From positions 496,001 to 560,000 of the forward strand of contig QFPN01000001.1 of assembly GCA_003241695.1 (NCBI GenBank): 64,000 nt of DNA. Direction: 5' to 3'. Below are positions 1 to 8,529 of this stretch, one piece after another (position 1 is the stretch's first letter; each line of letters starts with the position of its first letter). The notes beneath the pieces were generated by a model that saw nothing but the letters and a program-made list of their open reading frames with translations, was not told the DNA's origin and ran no database searches. Source of the stretch: Ancylobacter novellus (lineage in GTDB: Bacteria; Pseudomonadota; Alphaproteobacteria; Rhizobiales; Methylopilaceae). The translations under genes and the position numbers were made by a program.

Positions 1-1
1 G

Positions 2-136
2 GCGCTGATGGCCGCCGCGCTTCCGAACCCGATATTGCGCGATCCGCGGAAGCCGAGCGCGCGGGCGCGGGCGCACGCCGCGATCGTGGCGAGCCGGGCT
101 CGGGCGGCGGGAGGCCTCGCCTCCTGCCTGAAATGA
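2..136 (+). CDS. mtgA: C-terminal end of probable monofunctional peptidoglycan transglycosylase (partial)
   Basis: An open frame enters from the left edge and stops with TGA at 134-136, leaving 44 residues. The tail has the pattern AALPNPILRDPRKPS, which resembles the end of GT51 glycosyltransferases (MtgA), where the sequence LPNP is followed by a basic tail. In many Hyphomicrobiales mtgA lies directly upstream of rpmF on the same strand, as here, and that context drives the call. If correct, the enzyme polymerises glycan strands from lipid II at the inner membrane. No catalytic residue is in view, so the identification is tentative. Confidence 0.5.
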   Translation, partial: ALMAAALPNPILRDPRKPSARARAHAAIVASRARAAGGLASCLK

Positions 137-287
137 CGGCCGGCGGCGCGCAGAAACTTCGCATCGCCTCTGGCGTCCGTCGCGGCTTGCCGTTATAAGC
201 CGCGGCCAAACGGCGAGCCGATAGGCTGCGCCTCGACGTTTCGCGCGCCCTCTGAGGCGACGCCTCAAGGATCCGACGGAGTTCGAA

Positions 288-473
288 ATGGCCGTTCCGA
301 AGCGAAAGACTTCCCCCTCCAAGCGCGGGATGCGCCGCTCGGCCGACGCGCTCAAGGCGCCGACCTACGTCGAGGACAAGGACTCGGGCGAGCTGCGCCG
401 TCCGCATCACCTCGACCTCAAGACCGGCATGTATCGCGGTCGCCAGATCCTGTCGCCGAAGAGCGACGCCTGA
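288..473 (+). CDS. rpmF: 50S ribosomal protein L32
   Basis: A 61-residue basic protein starting MAVPKRKTSPSKRGMRRSAD, the signature N-terminus of bacterial L32, and of the normal length for alphaproteobacteria. It lacks the zinc-binding cysteines found in some L32 proteins, so it is the cysteine-free form. It belongs to the large ribosomal subunit. The ATG has a GGAG Shine-Dalgarno about seven bases upstream. A GC-rich hairpin follows the gene, and the gene sits after a probable mtgA tail, the usual order in this group. Confidence 0.96.
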   Translation: MAVPKRKTSPSKRGMRRSADALKAPTYVEDKDSGELRRPHHLDLKTGMYRGRQILSPKSDA

Positions 474-523
474 TCGTAGACGTCGCCGGCCCAAGGCCAG
501 CTTCGGATCAATCAAATCGGCTG

Positions 524-550
524 ACGGCCGGCTCCCTTGGGGCCGGCCGT
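524..550 (+). terminator. Hairpin terminator after rpmF
   Basis: Nine-base perfect stem ACGGCCGGC (524-532) pairing with GCCGGCCGT (542-550) around a 9-base loop, followed by TCGCTTT. It lies 50 bases beyond the rpmF stop and just before the convergent gene at 565-954, so it may serve both. The T-tract is weak. Confidence 0.6.
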
Positions 551-564
551 TCGCTTTCGGACGA

Positions 565-954
565 TCAAGCCTCGCCGCGCGAACGCCTGGGCCGCTCGCG
601 CTTGCGCCTGTAGAGTTCCGTCGCTTCGGCGACGGACCCTCGCCGCCTCGCCCGCGTCTGCTCGAGGCCGAGAGCGCTTGCGATGAGCTGGGCGACAAGC
701 GGGGCATAGGCCCGTGGAGCCCGCGCAGTCGCCGCGCCAGGCGCGTCCTGTTCCTGTGCAGGCTGACGATCCGAAGCCCGCCGCCCCCACTTTCGGGTGG
801 ACCGGGCTTCCGGTTCGGCTTCTGGTCCAGTCGCCGGAATCGGGTCGACCGCAGCCTTGGGCTGCTCGGGCGGGACGCGACCGTCTTCCATACGGCGCGC
901 GCGGACGCGTCTTTCAACCTTTCCGCCGGCGCTGATCGGCGGCAGCATCAACAT
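565..954 (-). CDS. Small conserved hypothetical protein
   Basis: A 129-residue protein with a low-complexity, charged N-terminal half and a better ordered C-terminal segment around residues 80-115 (APLVAQLIASALGLEQTRAR followed by an A/E-rich stretch and a tyrosine). That C-terminal pattern, with a YAPLVAQLIA-like helix and an arginine-rich turn, is familiar from short uncharacterised proteins in Rhizobiales. There is no signal peptide, membrane segment or catalytic motif. The start could be the ATG at 954 or the one two codons later. It converges on rpmF. Function unknown. Confidence 0.55.
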   Translation of the reverse strand: MLMLPPISAGGKVERRVRARRMEDGRVPPEQPKAAVDPIPATGPEAEPEARSTRKWGRRASDRQPAQEQDAPGAATARAPRAYAPLVAQLIASALGLEQTRARRRGSVAEATELYRRKRERPRRSRGEA

Positions 955-1035
955 GGCTGTATTCGCCTCTCCACAAAACGACCGACAGCCTTAACTATCA
1001 GCCTGCGAGGAACATTAACCAAGTATTGGTCCACG

Positions 1036-1081
1036 AGAATGTTCCGACCATCGGCAATAGAATGTTCCGACCATCGGCGAT
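1036..1081 (+). repeat. Tandem duplication of a 23-bp unit
   Basis: Two head-to-tail 23-base units at 1036-1058 and 1059-1081, each beginning AGAATGTTCCGACCATCGGC and differing at one base. They lie just upstream of the EAL gene, or in its extreme 5' end if an upstream start is used. The unit length is not a multiple of three, so an added copy would shift any frame passing through it. Confidence 0.9.
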
Positions 1082-1154
1082 GAAATCTAGAGGGATCCTC
1101 GCTAAAGTCGAGTCGAACGATTCGTCCTCCACATCCCGACCGGAACGCGCGAAC

Positions 1155-2846
1155 ATGATGGCCGAGCAGGCGCCACCAGCGGACGGACGCGCCTCCGGGA
1201 TCGACGAGCCGGCCGCCCTCGCGGAGATTCTGCTCGCCGTCGGCGAAGTCGCCTATGACTGGAACGTCGCGACCGACCGCCTGTCCTGGAGCGCGGGCGC
1301 ATATGAAGCGCTCGGCCTCGCCGGCGCCGTCCGGATCGACACGGCGACCGACTTCGCCGCTCTGTTCGACCCCGAGGCCCTGACCACGCGGCGCGAAGCC
1401 GTGTTCGGCTCGAAACATGCCGACGGGGGCGGCGGCGTCCTTTTCGAAGTCGAGTATCCGCTGATGCGCGGGGCGCGCCAGTCGAGACTGTGGGTTCAGG
1501 ATCGCGGCCGCTGGTACGCCGACGCGGAGGGGCGCCCCGCGCGCGTGGTCGGCGTGGTGCGCCCGCTCGGTGCGCGCTACGAAGCCGTGGCTCAGGCCGC
1601 CGTCCTGTCCCGCTTCGATCCCCTGACCGGGCAGCTCGCCCGCCCCAGACTGATCGAGATCGCCGACGCCGCCCTCGCCGCCGGCGCCCGCATGCAGACC
1701 GCGACGTCCTTTGCGCTCGCCTCGCTCACCAATCTCGGCGCGATCAACGAGGCCTATGGTTTCGACGTCGGCGACGAGGCGATCGTCGAGGTGTCGCGCC
1801 GCCTGCGATGCGCCATGCGCGGAGGCGACACGCTCGGCCGGTACTCGACCTCCACTTTCGGCATGGTGCTGCAGGAGTGCGATCGCGCGGACCTCGAAGT
1901 CGCGCTGGCGCGGCTCGCGGGAGCGGTCCACGACGAGCCCGTCACGACCTCCGCCGGGCCCGTCGCGGTCCGCGTCGCCATCGGCGCCGTGACGGCGCCG
2001 CGCCACGCGCGGGAAGTGGGACAGGCGCAGTCCCGCGCCCGCGCCGCGCTCGCTCGCGCTCGAGACCTGCCCTCGGCGCTCTGGATCTATGCGCCTGGCC
2101 CCGACCAGGAGAGCAACCGGCGGGCGAACATGAAGCTCGCCGACGATCTCGTCGCCGCGCTCAACGAACGGCGCGTGCTGCTCGCCTACCAACCAGTGCT
2201 GTGCGCGGCGACGCGCGACATCTGCTGGCACGAGGCGCTCGCCCGCGTCGTGACGGCCGAGGGCGAAGCGATTTCGGGCGGACCGCTCGCGGTCGCAGCC
2301 GAAGAGGTCGGCCTCGTCCATATGCTCGACCGACGAGCGCTCGACCTCGCCGTCGCCCATCTCTCCCGAAATCCTGAGTCCCGCGTCGCCGTCAACGTCT
2401 CGGCCGCGACCACGGGCGACGGCGCCTGGGCGCAGGCGCTTCACGCCTGGACGACGCTCCGCCCCGATCTGGCCGAAAGGTTGATCGTCGAGATCACCGA
2501 GACCGCCGCCATCCGGGACCTAGAAGCGACGAAGCGCTTCGTCGCGGACCTCAAGAGGATCGGCGCGAAGGTCGCGATCGACGACTTCGGCGCCGGCCAT
2601 ACGTCGTTCAAGGCGCTGCGCGAACTCAAGGTCGACCTCGTCAAGATCGACGGCTCCTTCGTCCGCGACATCGACGGATCGCCCGACGCCGGAGCGTTCG
2701 TGCGCGCTCTGCTCGCGCTCTCGCGCGAACTCGGACTCGAAACTGTCGCCGAGCAGGTGGAAAGCGAACAGGTCGCGGAGATCCTGAAGGAATGGGGGGC
2801 CACCTATCTTCAGGGCGACCATCTCGCGCCGGCGCGCCTCGATTGA
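1155..2846 (+). CDS. Cyclic-di-GMP phosphodiesterase with degenerate GGDEF and intact EAL domains
   Basis: About 563 residues. The N-terminal third resembles a PAS-like sensor. A GGDEF-like domain follows (starts FDPLTGQLARPRL), but the catalytic loop reads RYSTSTFGMVL instead of a GGDEF box, so cyclase activity is not expected. The C-terminal EAL domain is intact by eye: EALARV, VNVSAA, EITETA, AIDDFGAGHTSF, LVKIDGSF and AEQVES match the metal and substrate motifs, so hydrolysis of cyclic-di-GMP is likely. No membrane segment is evident, so it is probably cytosolic. The open frame extends upstream to a GTG at 1026 with further ATGs at 1062 and 1080. I chose the ATG at 1155 because the domain begins soon after, but the start is uncertain. 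Confidence 0.85.
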   Translation: MMAEQAPPADGRASGIDEPAALAEILLAVGEVAYDWNVATDRLSWSAGAYEALGLAGAVRIDTATDFAALFDPEALTTRREAVFGSKHADGGGGVLFEVEYPLMRGARQSRLWVQDRGRWYADAEGRPARVVGVVRPLGARYEAVAQAAVLSRFDPLTGQLARPRLIEIADAALAAGARMQTATSFALASLTNLGAINEAYGFDVGDEAIVEVSRRLRCAMRGGDTLGRYSTSTFGMVLQECDRADLEVALARLAGAVHDEPVTTSAGPVAVRVAIGAVTAPRHAREVGQAQSRARAALARARDLPSALWIYAPGPDQESNRRANMKLADDLVAALNERRVLLAYQPVLCAATRDICWHEALARVVTAEGEAISGGPLAVAAEEVGLVHMLDRRALDLAVAHLSRNPESRVAVNVSAATTGDGAWAQALHAWTTLRPDLAERLIVEITETAAIRDLEATKRFVADLKRIGAKVAIDDFGAGHTSFKALRELKVDLVKIDGSFVRDIDGSPDAGAFVRALLALSRELGLETVAEQVESEQVAEILKEWGATYLQGDHLAPARLD

Positions 2847-2974
2847 GAAGTGATCGCTTTCGCCTGAAAGTCCGACGCTCCGACGCTTGACGACGGGCGC
2901 GCCTTTCCAATTTCTGTTCAGGCGCATGAAGATACCTTCGCCCCGCCTTCGACCTCGCCCCGAGTCACGCCCCA

Positions 2975-4075
2975 ATGGATGACCGCAGCGCCTCTCTGCG
3001 AGAAGGCGAGCGCCTCGAGGAAGTTCGCGGTGCGAGCGACCCTTACGGCGCGGCGATCCGCGCGACGCGCATGCCGATCGTGATCACGGACGCGGCGCAG
3101 CCCGACCATCCGATCGTCTTCGCGAACGACGCCTTCGTCGTGCTTTCCGGATACCGGCGGGACGAGATCATCGGCCGGAACTGTCGCTTCCTGCAGGGAC
3201 CCGAGACCGACCGCGCCGAGATCGCCCGCCTCGCCGAGGCGATCGCCGCGTGCCGGCACGTCTCCGCGGAGATTCTGAACTACCGCAAGGACGGCTCCAC
3301 CTTCTGGAACGCGCTGTTCATCAGCCCGGTGCATGACGACTCCGGCCGCGTCACCCACTTCTTCGGCTCGCAGCTCGACGTGACGGCGCGCAACCGCGCC
3401 GCCGCTGATCTCGAGGCCGCCAAGGCCGAGGCAGAGGCGCTTGTCGCCGCCCGCACCCATGATCTTCAGCGTGCGCTCGACCAAAAGACGGCGCTGCTCC
3501 ACGAGGTCGACCACCGCGTCAAGAACAACCTGCAGCTCATCTCGTCGCTGCTTCTGCTTCAATCCCGCCGGATCGCGGACGCCGAAACCCGCGAGACGCT
3601 AACCTCGATGCTGCACCGGGTGAGCGCGCTGGCGACGGTTCACCGAAACCTCTTCCAGAACGAGGACGTGGCCTCGTTCGACGTCTGCGCTTTCCTGCGC
3701 GACATCGCCTCCGATCTCGTCGACGCTTCGGGCCGCGGCGACGTCACGATCGAGCACGATCAGCGGCCTGCGACGATCCCGGCGCAGAAGGCGTCGGCGG
3801 TCGCCCTCATCGTGAACGAACTTTTAACCTCGGCGCTCGGGGATGCGTTGCGCAACGGACCGGGCCGCATGACGCTTTTCGTCCGGCAAGGGGCCGAAAA
3901 TCTCGTGATCGAGCTGCGTTCCGCCAGTCGAGCCGAGCGCCGCCCTGCGGAAACGGGAAGCTTCGAGGCGAGCCTCGTCGATCTGCTGACGCGCCAGCTT
4001 TCCGCAAGCCTCGAAACCACGTCCGACGCGCTGCGGCTGACCATTCCGGTCTCCGTCAAGACGCTGTCGGCCTGA
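2975..4075 (+). CDS. LOV-domain blue-light histidine kinase (HisKA_2/HWE-like), ATPase domain degenerate
   Basis: A 366-residue cytosolic sensor. Residues about 25-135 form a LOV/PAS domain with the flavin-adduct cysteine in GRNCRFLQGP and the downstream LNYRKDG and FFGSQLDVT motifs. A HisKA_2 dimerisation region follows with the phospho-acceptor histidine in EVDHRVKNNLQLISSLL. The C-terminal ATPase region begins with NELLTSALGDA but lacks the usual asparagine and lysine of the N box. Where a DNGxGLP motif is expected there is RSASRAERRPAE, so catalysis is doubtful. A receiver-domain gene starts two bases after the stop, so the two are surely co-transcribed as a light-response pair. Confidence 0.88.
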   Translation: MDDRSASLREGERLEEVRGASDPYGAAIRATRMPIVITDAAQPDHPIVFANDAFVVLSGYRRDEIIGRNCRFLQGPETDRAEIARLAEAIAACRHVSAEILNYRKDGSTFWNALFISPVHDDSGRVTHFFGSQLDVTARNRAAADLEAAKAEAEALVAARTHDLQRALDQKTALLHEVDHRVKNNLQLISSLLLLQSRRIADAETRETLTSMLHRVSALATVHRNLFQNEDVASFDVCAFLRDIASDLVDASGRGDVTIEHDQRPATIPAQKASAVALIVNELLTSALGDALRNGPGRMTLFVRQGAENLVIELRSASRAERRPAETGSFEASLVDLLTRQLSASLETTSDALRLTIPVSVKTLSA

Positions 4076-4077
4076 TC

Positions 4078-4545
4078 GTGGAGACCGCGGCGATCCGCGT
4101 GCTCGTCGTCGAGGACGAGGTTCTCGTCGCCGCCGAAATCGAATTCCTGATCGCGGAAGCCGGCATGGAGACCCTCGGCGTCGCGATCTCGAGCGAGGAG
4201 GCCCTGACGATGATCGAAGATCACCGTCCCGAACTCGTCCTGCTCGACGTCCATCTAGCCGATGGGCCGACCGGCGTGGAGGTCGCGCGCCGAGCCGCCG
4301 CGCTGCACGGCGTCGCCGTGCTGTTCATGACCGCGAACCGGCGGCGGCTGCCGAACGATTTCGCCGGGGCCCTGGGATCGGTCGCCAAGCCTTACACGGA
4401 ATGGGGAATGCGCGCGGCGCTTCGGTTCGTCGCCGAATGCATGCGTGACGGCGGCGCGACGCGGCCGTCGCCGTCAAGCCTGGAGCTTGCTCCCGCCTGG
4501 GCGAAGAAATGGTTCGTGCCCGAGACCGGCCACCAGACGCATTGA
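4078..4545 (+). CDS. Single-domain response regulator paired with the LOV kinase
   Basis: A 155-residue CheY-like receiver starting at a GTG two bases after the kinase stop. It shows the acidic pocket VVEDEVLVA, the phospho-acceptor aspartate in LLDVHLADG, the conserved threonine in LFMTANRR and the lysine in VAKPYTE. After about residue 125 there is only a short unstructured tail, so there is no DNA-binding output domain. In related LOV kinase operons such stand-alone receivers act as phospho-relays or phosphate sinks. The partner is the kinase at 2975-4075. Confidence 0.87.
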   Translation: METAAIRVLVVEDEVLVAAEIEFLIAEAGMETLGVAISSEEALTMIEDHRPELVLLDVHLADGPTGVEVARRAAALHGVAVLFMTANRRRLPNDFAGALGSVAKPYTEWGMRAALRFVAECMRDGGATRPSPSSLELAPAWAKKWFVPETGHQTH

Positions 4546-4564
4546 ACCGGAACGGCGGCGGCGT

Positions 4565-5848
4565 TCACTCCGCCGCATCGCGCCCGCTTCGGCCGAAACG
4601 GCGCTCGACGTAGTCCTCCACCATCGCCTTGAAGTCGGCGACGAGCGTCGGCCCTCGCAACGTCGCGACTTTCTTGCCGTCGACGAAGACGGGGGCGGTC
4701 GGGGCTTCGCCGGTGCCCGGCAGAGAGATGCCGATGTCGGCGTGCTTGGATTCGCCCGGCCCGTTCACGATGCAGCCCATGACCGCGACGTTCAGCGTCT
4801 CGGCGCCGGGATAGCGCGCCTTCCAGACCGGCATCCGTTCGACGATATAGCCTTGGACGTCCTTCGCGAGTTCCTGGAACACCGTCGAGGTGGTGCGGCC
4901 GCAGCCGGGACAGGCCGCGACCAGCGGCACGAAGGTGCGGAATCCCATGGTCTGCAGGATCTCCTGCGCGACCTTGACCTCGAGCGTTCGGTCGCCGCCG
5001 GGCTCGGGCGTGAGCGACACGCGGATCGTGTCGCCGACGCCCTGCTGCAACAGGACGCCGAGCGCGGCCGAGGAAGCCACGATGCCCTTCGAGCCCATGC
5101 CGGCCTCGGTGAGGCCGAGATGGAGCGCGTAGTTCGAACGGCGCGCAAGCTCGGCGTAGACAGCGATCAGATCCTGAACCGCAGAGACCTTAGCCGACAG
5201 AATGATCTTCTCGCGGGGCAGGCCGAGTTCCTCCGCGCGGCCTGCGGACAGCAGAACCGAGCGGATCAGCGCTTCGCGCGTGACCTCACGGGCGTCCTTC
5301 GGCCGCGGGGCGACAGCGTTTTCGTCCATGAGGCGCGTCAGCAGCTCGCCGTCGAGCGATCCCCAGTTGCCGCCGATCCGGACAGCCTTGCCGTTTTGCG
5401 CCGCGATCTCGACGATCTGGGCGAACTGCTTGTCCTTCTTGGCGCCGAAGCCGACGTTTCCGGGATTGATCCGGTACTTCGCCAGCGCCTCGGCGCAGGC
5501 CGGATGTTCGGAAAGCAGCTTATGGCCGATGTAGTGGAAGTCGCCGACAAGCGGGACCGAGACGCCCATCGCCGCGAGCCGGTCGCGGATGCGCGGCACG
5601 GCGGCGGCGGCCTCGTCGCGGTCGACCGTGATGCGGACGAGCTCCGAGCCCGCGCGCGACAGCGCCGCCACCTGCGCGACGGTGGCGTCGACGTCCGCGG
5701 TGTCGGTGTTGGTCATCGACTGCACGACGATCGGGGCGCCGCCGCCGACCGGAATCCCGCCGACAGAGACCTCGACCGAAGACCGCCGCGGCAGAAGCGC
5801 CGACGGACAGGAGACGGGTTCAGGCGGCGCGCCCGGCAGATCGTTCAT
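4565..5848 (-). CDS. ispG: 4-hydroxy-3-methylbut-2-enyl-diphosphate synthase
   Basis: A 427-residue enzyme of the MEP isoprenoid pathway that reductively converts methylerythritol cyclodiphosphate to HMBPP in the cytosol using a [4Fe-4S] cluster. Diagnostic stretches are VQSMTNTDTADV near the N-terminus, VGDFHYIGH, KYRINPGNVG, and the cluster ligands CPGCGR and GCIVNGPGE. Length is normal for the bacterial enzyme. The start is placed at the ATG at 5848 (MNDLPGAPP) because it overlaps the zur stop as ATGA, indicating translational coupling. Confidence 0.97.
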   Translation of the reverse strand: MNDLPGAPPEPVSCPSALLPRRSSVEVSVGGIPVGGGAPIVVQSMTNTDTADVDATVAQVAALSRAGSELVRITVDRDEAAAAVPRIRDRLAAMGVSVPLVGDFHYIGHKLLSEHPACAEALAKYRINPGNVGFGAKKDKQFAQIVEIAAQNGKAVRIGGNWGSLDGELLTRLMDENAVAPRPKDAREVTREALIRSVLLSAGRAEELGLPREKIILSAKVSAVQDLIAVYAELARRSNYALHLGLTEAGMGSKGIVASSAALGVLLQQGVGDTIRVSLTPEPGGDRTLEVKVAQEILQTMGFRTFVPLVAACPGCGRTTSTVFQELAKDVQGYIVERMPVWKARYPGAETLNVAVMGCIVNGPGESKHADIGISLPGTGEAPTAPVFVDGKKVATLRGPTLVADFKAMVEDYVERRFGRSGRDAAE

Positions 5849-6369
5849 GAGCGCGTCTCCACGCGATGGGCGCGACAATGAGCGCATTCGCCCGAAACCT
5901 CGATCACGGGCGCGCGCGGATGGAAGCCCGACGAGCGCGCGAGCGCCTCCAGCGCGTCCGCGAAGGCCTTGGTGGAGGCCTCTCCCACCGCCCCGCAGCG
6001 CTCGCAGATCAGGAAGACGGTCGGCTCGCCCTCCGCGCCCGAATGATCGTGGTTGCAGGCCACGTAAGCGTTGCGGCTCTCGATCCTGTGGGCGAGGCCG
6101 TGAGCCAGCAGGAAATCCAGCGCGCGATAGACGGTAATGGGCGCCGGCGGCTTGCCGCCCTTGGCCGAAAGCCGCTCGATCACGTCGTAGGCCCCGGCGG
6201 GCGCATGGTCGGCGGCCAGCGCGGCCAGCACCTTGCGGCGGATGTCGGTGAGCCGCGCGCCGCGGGCCGCGCAGAGCGCCTCGGCGCGATCGAGCACCGC
6301 CCCCGCGCAGGCGCGATGGTCGTGGCCGGGTCCGGCGAAGAGATCGTGCTTGTAGTCCGCGTGCGCCAT
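5845..6369 (-). CDS. zur: Fur-family zinc uptake regulator
   Basis: About 174 residues. A winged-helix N-terminal half (LTDIRRKVLAALAADHAPAG, then ITVYRALDFLLAHGLAHRIE) is followed by the metal-binding half with HDHSG, a CERCG pair and CAHCRAH. The histidine-rich N-terminus (HDHRACAG) and lack of typical ferric Fur residues favour Zur over Fur or Irr. It would repress zinc uptake genes when zinc is replete. It is the upstream partner of ispG with an ATGA overlap. An alternative start lies at 6384. No zinc transporter is in the window. Confidence 0.87.
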   Translation of the reverse strand: MAHADYKHDLFAGPGHDHRACAGAVLDRAEALCAARGARLTDIRRKVLAALAADHAPAGAYDVIERLSAKGGKPPAPITVYRALDFLLAHGLAHRIESRNAYVACNHDHSGAEGEPTVFLICERCGAVGEASTKAFADALEALARSSGFHPRAPVIEVSGECAHCRAHRVETRS

Positions 6370-6427
6370 TTCGACCGACCTCATAGCATGAAGCGCGAGG
6401 CGGATGTGCGACGATCGAGGCCCCGCG

Positions 6428-7384
6428 TCACCCCCGCGCCCGCGTCGCCACGGCGGCGGCGCCGACGAGCCCCGCGACCGGAGACGTCACCACGACCGTC
6501 GCGATGCCCCGCATCATGGCCTCATGCGGCGACTTCGCCTCGAAGGCGGCGCGAAAGGCCTCCGGGTCGAGAACCGGCATGAGATTGGGCGTGACGCCGC
6601 CGCAGAGATGGACGCCGCCCCGCGCGCCGAAGGTCAGGGCCACGTCGCCCGCGAAACGGGCGAGCATCGTGAGAAACAGGCGCGCCGTCGCGAGCGCCTG
6701 CGGCTCACCCGCCGCCGCGGCGGCGGCGATCTCGCCCGGCGCGATGCCAGGGAGGGACAGACCCTCCGCTTCAGCCAGCGCGTCGTGAAGGCGGGCGAGG
6801 CCCGGCCCCGAAACGACGTGCTCGGCCGAGACGCGCCCTGTCTTACGGCGGATGATCTCGAAGGCGGCCGCCTCCACGGCGTCGAGCGGCGCAAAATCGA
6901 CATGGCCGCCCTCGCTCGCCAGCGGCCGCCATCCGCCGCCGTCCGGGATGAGCGCCGCGACGCCGAGTCCGGTGCCCGGCCCGACCGCAGCCTTTACGTC
7001 CCCGCGTGGGCTCGCCGCCCCGATCGGAACGGTTTCGGACGGATCGAGATGGGGCAGGGAGGCCGCCTGCGCCACGAAGTCGTTGATCACGAGAACGTCG
7101 TCGAATCCGAAGCGGCGCTTCAGGTCGCGCGGGTCCATCTCCCAGCTCGGCCGATTGGTCACGCGCGCGCGGCCGTCCTCGCCGACGGGGCCTGCGACCG
7201 CGAGCGCCGCGCGCCTCGGTCGGGCGCCGGTCTTGTCGAGATAGGCGGCGAGCGCGGCGGCGAAGCTCGCATGGGCCGCGCCCTCTTCGACCAGGACTCG
7301 ACGAGGTCTCAGTCCGTCAGGGTCGACGAGACCGAAACGCCCGTTGGTCCCGCCGATGTCGCCGACGAGGAGATCCGGATCCAT
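6428..7384 (-). CDS. glk: Glucokinase
   Basis: A 318-residue cytosolic kinase that phosphorylates glucose with ATP. It carries LLVGDIGGTNGRFGLVD (phosphate-binding motif), VAGPV, the catalytic aspartate in LVINDFVAQA, GPGTGLGVA and SEGGHVDFAP, all hallmarks of the Glk (non-ROK) family, at normal length. It follows a 94-residue monooxygenase-like gene by four bases on the same strand. Confidence 0.94.
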   Translation of the reverse strand: MDPDLLVGDIGGTNGRFGLVDPDGLRPRRVLVEEGAAHASFAAALAAYLDKTGARPRRAALAVAGPVGEDGRARVTNRPSWEMDPRDLKRRFGFDDVLVINDFVAQAASLPHLDPSETVPIGAASPRGDVKAAVGPGTGLGVAALIPDGGGWRPLASEGGHVDFAPLDAVEAAAFEIIRRKTGRVSAEHVVSGPGLARLHDALAEAEGLSLPGIAPGEIAAAAAAGEPQALATARLFLTMLARFAGDVALTFGARGGVHLCGGVTPNLMPVLDPEAFRAAFEAKSPHEAMMRGIATVVVTSPVAGLVGAAAVATRARG

Positions 7385-7388
7385 CCGC

Positions 7389-7673
7389 TCAGCCGAGGTC
7401 CACGAAGCGCTCGCGCTTCAGCTTGACGAAGGAGCGCACCGCTTCGTCAAAGGCGCGGCCAGCCTCGCAGGTGTCGCGCTCGGCGGCCGCCTCCTCGCTC
7501 GCATAGAGCGCCGAGGTGAGGAAGAAGCCTGGCGCGGACGGATCCTCGGCGATCGCGACGCCGCGACATCCGGGATTCGTGCGCTCGACCGCCGTCGCGT
7601 TGGCGAGCGCGGCGGCGCGGAAAGCCGACGCGTGCTCCGGCTCGACCTCGAAGACGGTGGACACAAGCTTCAT
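7389..7673 (-). CDS. Antibiotic biosynthesis monooxygenase (ABM)-fold protein
   Basis: A 94-residue protein starting MKLVSTVFEVEP, with the ABM/dimeric alpha-beta barrel pattern: alternating N-terminal strand (LVSTVFEVE), RTNPGCRGVAIAED and a central FFLTSALYASEEAAAERD helix. Such small proteins act as cofactor-free oxygenases or stress-related enzymes; the substrate cannot be read from sequence. The longer frame extending upstream to 8393 is rejected because it lies antisense to the pseudouridine synthase. It ends four bases before glk and is probably co-transcribed with it. Confidence 0.8.
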   Translation of the reverse strand: MKLVSTVFEVEPEHASAFRAAALANATAVERTNPGCRGVAIAEDPSAPGFFLTSALYASEEAAAERDTCEAGRAFDEAVRSFVKLKRERFVDLG

Positions 7674-7736
7674 CGCCCGCGAGATAGTGCGGCGCCCGCG
7701 CCGGGCGAGCGTGTTCACGAGGCTTCGAGGAAAGAG

Positions 7737-8432
7737 ATGACGTCGCGGCCGCCGCTCACTCCCGAAGATCTCGCCGCGCGCGTGCTCCATCGCGACGGAT
7801 TGATGCTGATCGTGGACAAGCCGGCGGGACTTCCCGTCCACGCCGGTCCGAAGGGCGGCCCCAACCTCGAAGCGCTGTTCTCGGGGCTTCGCTTCGGCCT
7901 GCCGCGCGACCCCGCCCTCGCCCACCGGCTCGACAAGGACACAAGCGGCTGCCTCGTGCTCGGCCGCCATCGCAAGGCGCTGGCGCGCCTCGGCAAGCTG
8001 TTCTCTTCGGGTCGCGTGGGCAAGACCTATTGGGCGGTGGTGCGGGGATCGCCCGCCGAGGACGCCGGCCGGATCGAGGCGGCGCTCGCCAAGCGCAGCC
8101 CCGATCGCGGCTGGTGGATGGCGGTCGATCCCGCCGGCCTGCCGAGCGTCACCGAATGGCGGGTGAAGGCGCGCGGACAAGGCCTGTCCTGGATCGAGTT
8201 CGCGCCGTTGACCGGGCGCACGCACCAGATCCGGGCGCACGCCGCCCATATCGGCCTGCCGCTCCTCGGCGATCCGATCTATGGCTCGGAGCCCGTAGGC
8301 GGCGCGGCGCTCCATCTCCATGCGCGCGCGATTTCCGTGCCGATGCGCGAGAACCAGCCTCCGGTGAGCGCGGAGGCGCCTCTGCCGACCCATATGGCCG
8401 CCACCTTCGCGGCGATGGGCTGGAGCGCCTGA
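7737..8432 (+). CDS. RluA-family pseudouridine synthase
   Basis: A 231-residue enzyme. LMLIVDKPAGLPVHAG opens the catalytic domain, the catalytic aspartate is in AHRLDKDTSGCLVLGR, and the C-terminal signature LTGRTHQIRAHAAHIGLPLLG is complete. It isomerises uridines in rRNA or tRNA; the exact site cannot be told. No S4 domain is present, as in RluA-type short members. The ATG at 7737 follows AAAGAG and begins the conserved region; the longer upstream frame lacks support. Divergently transcribed from the ABM-glk pair. Confidence 0.92.
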   Translation: MTSRPPLTPEDLAARVLHRDGLMLIVDKPAGLPVHAGPKGGPNLEALFSGLRFGLPRDPALAHRLDKDTSGCLVLGRHRKALARLGKLFSSGRVGKTYWAVVRGSPAEDAGRIEAALAKRSPDRGWWMAVDPAGLPSVTEWRVKARGQGLSWIEFAPLTGRTHQIRAHAAHIGLPLLGDPIYGSEPVGGAALHLHARAISVPMRENQPPVSAEAPLPTHMAATFAAMGWSA

Positions 8433-8529
8433 ACGCCCGCCGCGCCGGCTTGCCGCCCTCGCGGATCGCCGCTCTATATGGCGGACGACATTCCGTTTCC
8501 TTCAAGCGCCGAGGTCCCAGTATCCGTCG

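Noticed and set aside
948..2444. Long minus-strand frame of 498 codons
   Set aside because: It is antisense to the EAL-domain gene, very Arg/Gly-rich, and matches no family; it is a high-GC shadow.
4445..5881. Plus-strand frame of 478 codons opposite ispG
   Set aside because: Composition is Arg/Asp/Gly-rich with no motif, and ispG on the other strand is certain.
7674..8393. Upstream extension of the ABM-fold gene
   Set aside because: The extension is antisense to the pseudouridine synthase and is not protein-like; the 94-residue protein is complete from 7673.
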